A stretch of DNA of 64,000 nucleotides from Naasia lichenicola (GTDB lineage Bacteria; Actinomycetota; Actinomycetes; Actinomycetales; Microbacteriaceae). A program made the translations under genes and the position numbers. The stretch is taken from assembly GCF_004801885.1 (NCBI RefSeq), contig NZ_SSSM01000003.1, positions 1 to 64,000 of the forward strand, written 5' to 3'. The notes under the pieces were generated by a model. That model worked only from the letters and a program-made list of their open reading frames with translations. It had not been told where the DNA came from and searched no databases. Shown here one piece after another: positions 57,711 to 64,000 of the stretch. Each line of letters opens with the position of its first letter. Within the stretch, counting starts at the first letter, position 1.

Positions 57711-58036
57711 TGACAGCCGAGCTGAGTCCGCAGCTGCGAAAGGGCGTGGTCGAGTACTGCGTGCTCGGCCTCATCAGCACACGACCGATGTACGGCTGGG
57801 AGCTGGCGGATCAACTGCAGACCGCGGGTCTCATCTCCAGCATCGGCACCCTCTATCCCGTCCTCTCCCGCCTCCGCGAGCGAGGAGACATCACCATGAC
57901 GGAACTGCAACAGGGCCCAGGTCCCGCCCGCAAGTACTACGTGCCCACCAAGACGGGCGCGCAGCGACTATCCACCTTTCGTGCTGACTGGGGTCAGCTC
58001 GTTCACCAGATCAACCTGATCGTCGGCGAGGAATAG
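57710..58036 (+). CDS. PadR-family transcriptional regulator
   Basis: The 108-residue winged-helix protein of the short PadR subfamily has LRKGVVEYCVLGLISTRPMYGWELADQLQ and SIGTLYPVLSRLRERGDI. The recognition helix and wing are complete. It is followed two bases later by a HAAS/DUF1700-type membrane protein gene, a frequent pairing. Confidence 0.94.
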   Translation: MTAELSPQLRKGVVEYCVLGLISTRPMYGWELADQLQTAGLISSIGTLYPVLSRLRERGDITMTELQQGPGPARKYYVPTKTGAQRLSTFRADWGQLVHQINLIVGEE

Positions 58037-58038
58037 AC

Positions 58039-58650
58039 ATGGAATCCGACAGAACATCCACGGCCGTCAGCGACTACCTTCGCCGGCTCGACGAAGAACT
58101 CGAGCGCGTCCCGGAGCCACTTGCGTCGCAGATCCGCGAGGGCGTTGCCGAGGAGCTGCGATCGGTCAGTGACGAGGACGCGCTGACTCGGATCGAGCAG
58201 CTCGGCGATCCCGCGCACATCGCCGCGGAAGCGAGCAGCGACCTAACCGCGCCCACGCCTACCGCGAACGGCAGGGGAAGTTCGCGGGCCTACGTGGCGG
58301 CCACAGTGGCGCTGCTGACGGTCGGCGGATTGATCTTCCCCATCCTCGGCTGGATCGTGGGCCTGATCCTCCTGTGGAGCGGCGCCGCGTGGAAGACGTA
58401 CGAGAAGGTGATTGCCACCCTGTCGCCGCTGATAGCCGTAGGCCTGATCTACGCGATGTTCTGGCTCTTCAGCTTGAGCTCTTCCGGTAGCGAGCCGGCC
58501 CCCGACAACTCAGGAAGCAATCCCCTCCTTCCCGCATCCACGTTCGCCCACTGGAATGCCTTGATAGTTGCCGTCGTCGTCAACGTGGCCGTGGCCGCCT
58601 GGCTGCTCATCGTCGGATTGCGGCGAACGGGCCATATTGAACCTCGATAG
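58039..58650 (+). CDS. HAAS/DUF1700-type membrane protein
   Basis: The 203-residue protein has a charged N-terminal HAAS-like domain (about 10-65: VSDYLRRLDEELERVPEPLASQIREGVAEEL, LGDPAHIAAE) and four predicted helices in the C-terminal half. Such proteins commonly pair with PadR regulators and are thought to act as membrane partners. The exact function is unknown. Confidence 0.8.
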   Translation: MESDRTSTAVSDYLRRLDEELERVPEPLASQIREGVAEELRSVSDEDALTRIEQLGDPAHIAAEASSDLTAPTPTANGRGSSRAYVAATVALLTVGGLIFPILGWIVGLILLWSGAAWKTYEKVIATLSPLIAVGLIYAMFWLFSLSSSGSEPAPDNSGSNPLLPASTFAHWNALIVAVVVNVAVAAWLLIVGLRRTGHIEPR

Positions 58651-58695
58651 ATCACTCCCAACAACAAAGTCGTCACTGATCGGTCCGGCGGCTTG

Positions 58696-59169
58696 CTACT
58701 TCGGGATGTTCAGGTCCCGGGACCGAAGCAGCTCTGAGGCTTTCAGCCCGGCACGGTCATAGGCCGAGACGGCTCCCGGGCTGCTGTGCACCGTCAGCCG
58801 TTCTGCTCCACTGGATGCTGCAGCTCGAACGACCGCCTCGATGAGGAGCGATCCGATGCCCTGATTACGCAGCTCTGGTGACACGTAGACGCTCTGGATG
58901 CCCGCGGTTCGCCGATTCAACGAACGCGGGCTCGGCACCCGGTCCGTGACCGCAAGCCAGGCCATGCCTACGACCGCACCCTCCACCTCCGCTACGAAGC
59001 ACTGGTGAGTGGCCGCATGCTGATCGGCCCAGTCCACGAATTCGGCTATGAAATCGTCGCGTGACAACGAGCTGGAGCCCGCCTGCTCCTCCATGACCCA
59101 CGCCCACCTCAAGGCCGCGGCCAGGCGGACATCCGCGAGATTGGCCTGTCGAACAGTCGCTCCGCTCAT
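58696..59169 (-). CDS. GNAT-family N-acetyltransferase
   Basis: The 157-residue protein has GNAT motif A in VYVSPELRNQGIGSLLIEAVVRAA (acetyl-CoA loop RNQGIG) and motif B in GAVSAYDRAGLKAS. The substrate cannot be told. Convergent with the membrane protein gene. Confidence 0.9.
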   Translation of the reverse strand: MSGATVRQANLADVRLAAALRWAWVMEEQAGSSSLSRDDFIAEFVDWADQHAATHQCFVAEVEGAVVGMAWLAVTDRVPSPRSLNRRTAGIQSVYVSPELRNQGIGSLLIEAVVRAAASSGAERLTVHSSPGAVSAYDRAGLKASELLRSRDLNIPK

Positions 59170-59368
59170 CGCTCAGAGCACCCTTCTCTCTACCGTCCGC
59201 AATTTTCGTGCGTCACCTGAGAGCAGCAGTAGCCTCGGCTGTTGAAGGCCGCGCTGCTCCCAGATTCGCGCCGCGGGCCATGGACGCAGGAGCCGTGCGA
59301 CGCCCAGCATCACCGTCGCTGTCTCAGCTGGGCGGAGCGGCGAGCGCCGTCGTCATGGGCGCCCGGCG

Positions 59369-59665
59369 CTAGAAGGTGGCGCTCGTGTCGCAACGCCAGA
59401 GCCGCGGCGGCTCGGAAAGGATCTCCGCTAGGCCGGATGATCCCTCGGGCGTCGCCCGCCAAGCGCGGTAGGCATCGTCGTCGGCAATGCTCTCCCAACG
59501 CTCCACCAGGGTGAGGTGGGTTGGGTCGGTGATGTCATTCAGCACCTCGACTCCGAGCGATCCAGGACGATTCCGGGTCACCCTCAAAATGCGGTCGAGC
59601 ACCCCTGCTGCCGTCTCGACGGACTCGGCGCGCAGGCGCAGGTCGAGTAAGGCGGTGATTGCCAC
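59369..59665 (-). CDS. ABM-domain (quinol/antibiotic-biosynthesis monooxygenase-like) protein
   Basis: The 98-residue ferredoxin-like fold protein has ITALLDLRLRAESVE, GSLGVEVLNDITDPTHLTLVERW and a final WRCDTS. GTG start supported by GAAGGAG. The fold oxidises quinols or degrades small aromatics without a cofactor, or acts in heme degradation. It is divergent from the LLM oxidoreductase 114 bases away and may share a regulator with it. Confidence 0.83.
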   Translation of the reverse strand: MAITALLDLRLRAESVETAAGVLDRILRVTRNRPGSLGVEVLNDITDPTHLTLVERWESIADDDAYRAWRATPEGSSGLAEILSEPPRLWRCDTSATF

Positions 59666-59779
59666 GAGGGCTCCTTCATTCGTTGTTCCGGGTGACGTCG
59701 GCGGCTTTCTTGTCGCCACCGTCTTCGTCCGCGGCTACGCTCGATTCTGACAGATCGTCATACATTCGAAGGAGAATGC

Positions 59780-60841
59780 ATGCAATTCGGAATCGCCTTC
59801 CCAGCCTCGCCTGCAGCGCGAGACGATGTCGCCGCGGCAGAAGCTCTTGGCTTCAGTCACGCCTGGCTGGACGACTCGCAGATGCTGTTCTCGGACCCCT
59901 ACATCAGCCTCGCACTGTGCGCCGAGCGCACGTCCACCATTCGCCTCGGCGTCGGAGTGACCAATCCCGCCTCTCGAATCGCCCCCTCGACAGCCAACTC
60001 CATCGCCACCGTCAACAAGCTCGCACCCGGCAGGACGATGCTCGGCATCGGCACCGGGAACACGGCGCGGCGCACTCTGGGCATGCCCGCTGCACGGCTG
60101 AGCGCCCTGGAGGACCATGTGCGGATCGTCCGCGCCCTCTTGGCAGGCGAGACGACGGAGTACACCGAGGGGGATCGCACGCGTGACATCCGCTTCCTGT
60201 CAGATGGCGACCGGTGGATCGACCTGAAGACCCCCATTCCCACCTACATCGCAGGGAGTGGGCCGAAGGTCCTGGAACTGGCCGGTCGGATGGCGGACGG
60301 AGTGATCCTCTTCGGCACTGTCGACCCCGACCTGATCGCCATGGCGCTGAAGCGAGTCCGCATCGGGGCGGAGCAGGCGGGCCGCGATCCAGATTCGCTG
60401 TCCATCATGTGCATGACGGCCTTCTGCCTCACCGAGCCCGGAGAGAGTCTCGAGAGTGCGAGGGTTCGATCGATGGTCGGCCCGTTTGTCTCGTCATGCG
60501 CGAATATCTTCGCCCTGTCCACTTCAGACCCGGCGTTCTTCCCCGATCATCTTCGGCGCGACATCCTCGCCTTCCGAGACATTTTCGTGACACCCGACGG
60601 CCCGGTCCGGTCGCGTCACCTGGAGCTCTACGGCGGTTACGCGGTAGCGCTCCGAGACGACGTGGCTCCCCTGGTGACCGAACGGATGATCCGCGCCACG
60701 ACCCTCACCGGTACGTCGTCCGAGATCGCCGCGTCCGTAGCGGCGATGGAGGAAGCGGGGATCGACATGGTGGCGATCAGGCCGGTGATCGATCACCGAG
60801 AGACGATGGAGACGTTCTCTCGCGAGATCATCCGCGGGTGA
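59780..60841 (+). CDS. LLM-class flavin/F420-dependent oxidoreductase
   Basis: The 353-residue TIM-barrel protein has N-terminal MQFGIAFPASPAARDDVAAAEALGFSHAWLDD, TIRLGVGVTNPASR, GRTMLGIGTGNTARRTLG and PTYIAGSGPKVLELAGRMADGVI. The group includes F420-dependent reductases (Mer type) and FMN monooxygenases. No flavin reductase gene is adjacent, which fits F420 use. ATG preceded by GAAGGAGA. Confidence 0.9.
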   Translation: MQFGIAFPASPAARDDVAAAEALGFSHAWLDDSQMLFSDPYISLALCAERTSTIRLGVGVTNPASRIAPSTANSIATVNKLAPGRTMLGIGTGNTARRTLGMPAARLSALEDHVRIVRALLAGETTEYTEGDRTRDIRFLSDGDRWIDLKTPIPTYIAGSGPKVLELAGRMADGVILFGTVDPDLIAMALKRVRIGAEQAGRDPDSLSIMCMTAFCLTEPGESLESARVRSMVGPFVSSCANIFALSTSDPAFFPDHLRRDILAFRDIFVTPDGPVRSRHLELYGGYAVALRDDVAPLVTERMIRATTLTGTSSEIAASVAAMEEAGIDMVAIRPVIDHRETMETFSREIIRG

Positions 60842-60907
60842 CCTGCTCCCAGAGCGAAAGCCCGGGGAGCAGGTCGGTCGGTCCCGATCAACCCGGCTCC
60901 GTCTTCG

Positions 60908-62425
60908 TCACACTCCGTTCATCGCTACATACTTGATCTCCAGGTACTCGTCGATGCCCTCGCTGCCTCCCTCGCGGCCGAAGCCGCTGGCCTTGATACC
61001 GCCGAACGGCGCGGCGGGGTTCGACAGCACACCGCGGTTGAGGCCGACCATGCCCGATTCGAGCCGCTCGTACACCCAACGCGCGCGGCGCTCGTCTGCG
61101 GTGAAGACATAGGAGGCCAGTCCGTACTCCGACGAGTTGGCGATCTCCATCGCCTCCGCATCGGTGTCGAAGGCGACGATGGGCGCGACCGGGCCGAAGA
61201 TCTCCTCAGTGACCACGCGCGAGTCGCGGCCGACGCCGGTGAGCACGGTGGGCGCGGACCAGTGGCCCGGCCCGGTGGGGACCTCTCCTCGATAGGCGAC
61301 CGTCGCACCCGCCTCGACAGCCGCGTCGACGAGCTCCTGCACCTTGTCGACGGCTACGCGATCGATGAGGGGGCCGAGCGTGACGCCGCTCTCAGAGCCG
61401 CGGCCCACTCGTACCCGCTCGAAGCGCTCGACGAGCGCTGCCGAGAATTGCTCGACCACCGAGCTGTGCACGAGGAACCGGTTGGCTGCCGTGCACGCCT
61501 CCCCGTTGTTGCGCAGCTTCGCAAGCATGGCCTGATCGGCGGCATGCTCGATGTCCGCGTCATCGAAGACGATGAACGGTGCATTGCCGCCGAGCTCCAT
61601 CGAGACCCGCAGAAGCGAGGCCGCCGACTGCTGGATGAGCACTCGGCCGACCTCGGTTGACCCGGTGAACGAGAGCTTGCGCAGTCGAGGGTCGTCGATG
61701 ATGGCCGAGACGATCTTCGAGGACCTCGAGGTGGTGATCAGAGACAGGACGCCGGCGGGGAGTCCTGCCTCCTGCATGATTCTGGCGACGGCATGCATCG
61801 ACAGCGGCGTCTGCTTCGCGGCCTTGACGATGACCGTGCAGCCGGCGGCGATGGCAGGCCCGACCTTCCGTGCGGCCATGGCGAGCGGGAAGTTCCACGG
61901 CGTCACGAGCAGCACCGGGCCGACCGGCTGCTTCAAGGTGAGAATGCGGGCGGCTCCGTCGGGCGAGGAGCTGAAGCGGCCGCCGAAGCGCACCGCTTCC
62001 TCGGCGAACCAGCGGAAGTAGTCAGCGGCATAGGCGACCTCCGCCCGGGATTCGGCGAGCGGCTTTCCCATCTCGAGCGTCATCAGCAGGCTGAGTCGGT
62101 CGATGTCCGCCATCATCAGCTCGTAGGTGCGACGCAGGATCTCGGATCGCTCGCGTGGCGCCGACCTTCCCCACTCCCCCTGCACGCGCACCGCCGTGTC
62201 GAGCGCCCGCCGGGCGTCATCCTCAGAAGCGTCAGCGACGTGCGCGAGCGTCGCTCCGGTCGAGGGGTCCTCGACGGGGAACGATCCACCTGTCGAGGAC
62301 CCGGTCCATGTGCCGTCGAGCAGCAGGTCGGTCGGCGCCGCGCTCAGCGCGTCCCGCTCGGCGGCGGTCAGCTCGGGGACGCTGTCGGTCTCTGGGGCGT
62401 CGGCACCGGGGAGTGTTGTCGTCAT
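60908..62425 (-). CDS. Succinate-semialdehyde-dehydrogenase-type aldehyde dehydrogenase
   Basis: The 505-residue protein has VTPWNFPLAMAARKVGPAIAAGCTVIVK, FTGSTEVGRVL, general base Glu in MELGGNAPFIVFDD, nucleophile Cys in NNGEACTAANR and PFGGIKASGFGREGG. The combination fits the GabD group that makes succinate or a similar dicarboxylate. ATG with AAGGAGA upstream. The adjacent GntR regulator and 3-hydroxyacid dehydrogenase suggest a shared catabolic route for a short hydroxy/aldehyde acid. Confidence 0.92.
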   Translation of the reverse strand: MTTTLPGADAPETDSVPELTAAERDALSAAPTDLLLDGTWTGSSTGGSFPVEDPSTGATLAHVADASEDDARRALDTAVRVQGEWGRSAPRERSEILRRTYELMMADIDRLSLLMTLEMGKPLAESRAEVAYAADYFRWFAEEAVRFGGRFSSSPDGAARILTLKQPVGPVLLVTPWNFPLAMAARKVGPAIAAGCTVIVKAAKQTPLSMHAVARIMQEAGLPAGVLSLITTSRSSKIVSAIIDDPRLRKLSFTGSTEVGRVLIQQSAASLLRVSMELGGNAPFIVFDDADIEHAADQAMLAKLRNNGEACTAANRFLVHSSVVEQFSAALVERFERVRVGRGSESGVTLGPLIDRVAVDKVQELVDAAVEAGATVAYRGEVPTGPGHWSAPTVLTGVGRDSRVVTEEIFGPVAPIVAFDTDAEAMEIANSSEYGLASYVFTADERRARWVYERLESGMVGLNRGVLSNPAAPFGGIKASGFGREGGSEGIDEYLEIKYVAMNGV

Positions 62426-62462
62426 CGGTCGTTCTCCTTCTCGATCAAGTAGGGCTGCCAGG

Positions 62463-62488
62463 TTCGTGCAGAACATATTTCGTGCAGA
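62463..62488. promoter_or_regulatory. Direct repeat TTCGTGCAGA x2, candidate GntR site
   Basis: Two identical 10-mers with 16-base spacing lie 38-63 bases upstream of the aldehyde dehydrogenase start, overlapping the expected promoter (TATGTT on the minus strand). The adjacent FCD regulator is the natural binder. Confidence 0.4.
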
Positions 62489-62536
62489 GCGGGGTGCGCG
62501 GAGCGGGTTCACGCGAGGTCCGGTGGGTGTAGAGGG

Positions 62537-62556
62537 CCCTCAGGGTGTGCTGAGGG
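62537..62556 (-). terminator. Possible hairpin after the gntR gene
   Basis: CCCTCA/TGAGGG stem with an 8-base loop, 60 bases after the GntR stop. No U-run, so weak. Confidence 0.25.
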
Positions 62557-62616
62557 TGCACGGAACGACTCCGTCCGACAGGACGGGCTCGTGCCCACAG
62601 CCGGGCTGGTGGGGCG

Positions 62617-63324
62617 TCAGGCCTGCTGCTCGGCGCGCAGGTGCGACAGAGCGGTGACGGATGCGGCGCGAATGTGCGCCGCGCAGCGTGCGGATGCTTC
62701 CTCAACGTCGCGGCGACGGACTGCCTCCACGATGCCGCGGAGCTCGCGCACGACCTCGAGAGGTCGGCCCGCCTCGGACATCGAGGTCGCGCGAAGCACC
62801 TGGACCCGTGCCTGGATGCTTTCGAGCAGCTGCTGCAGCGCGGCGCTGCGAGCGCCCTCGATCAGCACGACGTAGAAGCGGTCTTTGGCCCGCAGCACCT
62901 CGCGGATTGCCGTGGTCGCGGTAGTGACCGACTCGAGGTAGTCGACCGCACCCGAGAGGCGCTCGACCTGATCGTCTGACGCACGCTCGACGAAGCGCTG
63001 GACCACCAGCGATTCGAGCGACGCTCGAACCTCGTAGAGGTCGACGGCGTCCTCGAGAGACGGCGCCGTGACGATCGCGCCCTTCTGGGGCACCACGGTG
63101 ACGAGTCCTTCGGCGGAGAGCTCCCGGATCGCTTCGCGGATGGTCGTGCGCGACACGGCAAGGCGCTCGATGAGCTCGCGCTCGACCAGGCGCTGGCCTG
63201 GCTGGAGGGAGAAGTCGAGGATCGCCTGTCGGATCGAGTCGGTCACCTGCTCGCGCAGAGGCGCAGCGACGCGGCCGAGTGGCTCGGCCGTCCAGGAACC
63301 GGACAGCGAGTTAGTCGTCGTCAT
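62617..63324 (-). CDS. GntR-family transcriptional regulator, FCD subfamily
   Basis: The 235-residue protein has an N-terminal winged helix (about 18-80: PLREQVTDSIRQAILDFSLQPGQRLVERELIERLAVSRTTIREAIRELSAEG) and a C-terminal helical FCD domain with metal-ligand positions (DLYEVRASLESL, HIRAA). FCD regulators bind small organic acids. ATG with GGGAGAA upstream. It lies between the two enzymes it likely controls. Confidence 0.94.
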   Translation of the reverse strand: MTTTNSLSGSWTAEPLGRVAAPLREQVTDSIRQAILDFSLQPGQRLVERELIERLAVSRTTIREAIRELSAEGLVTVVPQKGAIVTAPSLEDAVDLYEVRASLESLVVQRFVERASDDQVERLSGAVDYLESVTTATTAIREVLRAKDRFYVVLIEGARSAALQQLLESIQARVQVLRATSMSEAGRPLEVVRELRGIVEAVRRRDVEEASARCAAHIRAASVTALSHLRAEQQA

Positions 63325-63381
63325 GGGGTTCTCCCTCGAATCCGGCGCGGCAGCCTGGCCCGTAACCTACACCGTCCGCGA

Positions 63382-64000
63382 TCACGCATCGGCATCCGCG
63401 CCTCCCCACGGGCGGGGCGCGGCGTATCCAGCCCGCTCCCCCGATCCCATGGCCGCGACCCAGCGGGCGACCTCCGTGTGGTCGGCGCCCGGGGGCAGCT
63501 CGGCAGCCGCCGTCGACCAGAGCTCGACGGCGCGCGAGCTGAGAGCATGCGGCGCGTGGGTGGAGTCGGCGAGGCCGAGGGCGATCTTCATGTCCTTGAG
63601 CATCAGCGCCAGGCCGAAGCCCGAGTCGTAGCTCCCGGGGAGCACGAAGTTCGGCCACTTGTTCTGGGTCGATCCGCTGCGTCCACTCGAGGTGTTGAAC
63701 ACCGCGAGCATGACCTCGGGATCGAGGCCGAAGGCGACACCCGTCTCCATCGCCTCGGAAGTCGCCCAGAGGTGCGTTGCCGAGAGCAGATTGTTGAGCG
63801 CCTTGATCGCATGTCCCGAGCCGACGGATCCGGTGCGGACGGGCTTGCCAAGCTCGGAGACGATGGGAAGAACCTGCTCGACGGCCGCGTCGTCGCCCCC
63901 GACCATGATCGTCAGAGTGCCGTTCACAGCGCCGGTCACGCCGCCCGAGACGGGTGCGTCGACGAGAGCGATGTCGAAATCGGCCAGTCGCGCAGCCAGT
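63382..64000 (-). CDS. 3-Hydroxyisobutyrate-dehydrogenase-family oxidoreductase, C-terminal part (runs off the right edge)
   Basis: About 206 residues are visible and the NAD-binding N-terminus lies outside. Seen are the substrate motif VDAPVSGGVTGAVNGTLTIMVGG, the catalytic lysine in GSGHAIKALNNLLSA and the C-terminal helical domain (GYDSGFGLALMLKDMKIAL-type). Members oxidise 3-hydroxyisobutyrate or reduce tartronate semialdehyde. The stop lies 57 bases before the GntR start, so they may be cotranscribed. Confidence 0.92.
   Translation of the reverse strand, partial: LAARLADFDIALVDAPVSGGVTGAVNGTLTIMVGGDDAAVEQVLPIVSELGKPVRTGSVGSGHAIKALNNLLSATHLWATSEAMETGVAFGLDPEVMLAVFNTSSGRSGSTQNKWPNFVLPGSYDSGFGLALMLKDMKIALGLADSTHAPHALSSRAVELWSTAAAELPPGADHTEVARWVAAMGSGERAGYAAPRPWGGADADA

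Overview
The window is high-GC DNA with dense genes and frequent GTG starts, typical of an actinomycete. The gene order rho-prfA-prmC, sua5-mraY-atpI-atpBEFHAGDC and lysA-hom-thrC-thrB, together with the kinase/PP2C/FHA block, fits Microbacteriaceae (Actinomycetota). That placement is an inference from gene order and protein sequence; no search was run.

Positions 1-40.6 kb are chromosomal backbone. The left end (minus strand) is a Ser/Thr phospho-signalling cluster: FHA protein, PP2C phosphatase, membrane kinase with an extracellular Fn3-like domain, and the start of a secreted-type protein cut by the window edge. A plus-strand AsnC regulator, class-III aminotransferase and PuuB-like FAD oxidase probably form an amine/putrescine catabolic unit. 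TspO, Tag, YaaA, YceI and an M19 dipeptidase follow. The complete ATP synthase operon (minus) comes next, preceded by atpI, a MraY/WecA-type transferase and a Sua5/YrdC protein. Then come prmC, prfA and a Rho with a very long disordered N-terminal region. The aspartate-family genes thrB, thrC, hom and lysA all have overlapping start/stop codons. DUF2993, argS, a lipoprotein, a transglutaminase-like protein, an F420-type NADP-binding protein, pdxH and an HSL-type esterase complete the backbone up to a tRNA-Arg(CCG).

From 40.7 to 56.4 kb lies a roughly 15.7 kb genomic island. It is bounded by the intact tRNA-Arg and a 45-bp exact duplicate of the tRNA 3' end. No integrase gene is visible, but each end carries a similar 16-bp motif that could be an arm-type integrase site. 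The cargo is a catabolic system for an aromatic or similar cyclic compound: two zinc alcohol dehydrogenases around an aldehyde dehydrogenase (minus), and a metallo-beta-lactamase-fold hydrolase, an ACMSD-type amidohydrolase and an IclR regulator (plus). A plus-strand operon follows with an MhpA-like flavin hydroxylase, a two-module extradiol dioxygenase, an FAH-family enzyme, an SDR and a sugar-type ABC importer. A shared 33-bp motif with a CAGG-N8-CCTG core sits upstream of both catabolic operons and is a good candidate IclR operator. The substrate cannot be read from the sequence.

From 56.4 kb to the end there is a glycosyltransferase, a PadR/HAAS-type regulatory pair, a GNAT acetyltransferase, a small ABM-fold monooxygenase divergent from an LLM flavin oxidoreductase, and a second catabolic set (aldehyde dehydrogenase, GntR, 3-hydroxyisobutyrate-dehydrogenase-type enzyme cut by the right edge).

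Features that cut across regions are a 58-bp palindromic element in three intergenic copies plus a look-alike of different sequence, and a recurring leaderless-promoter layout (TAGNNT or CAGAAT exactly 6 nt before the start codon in seven genes).
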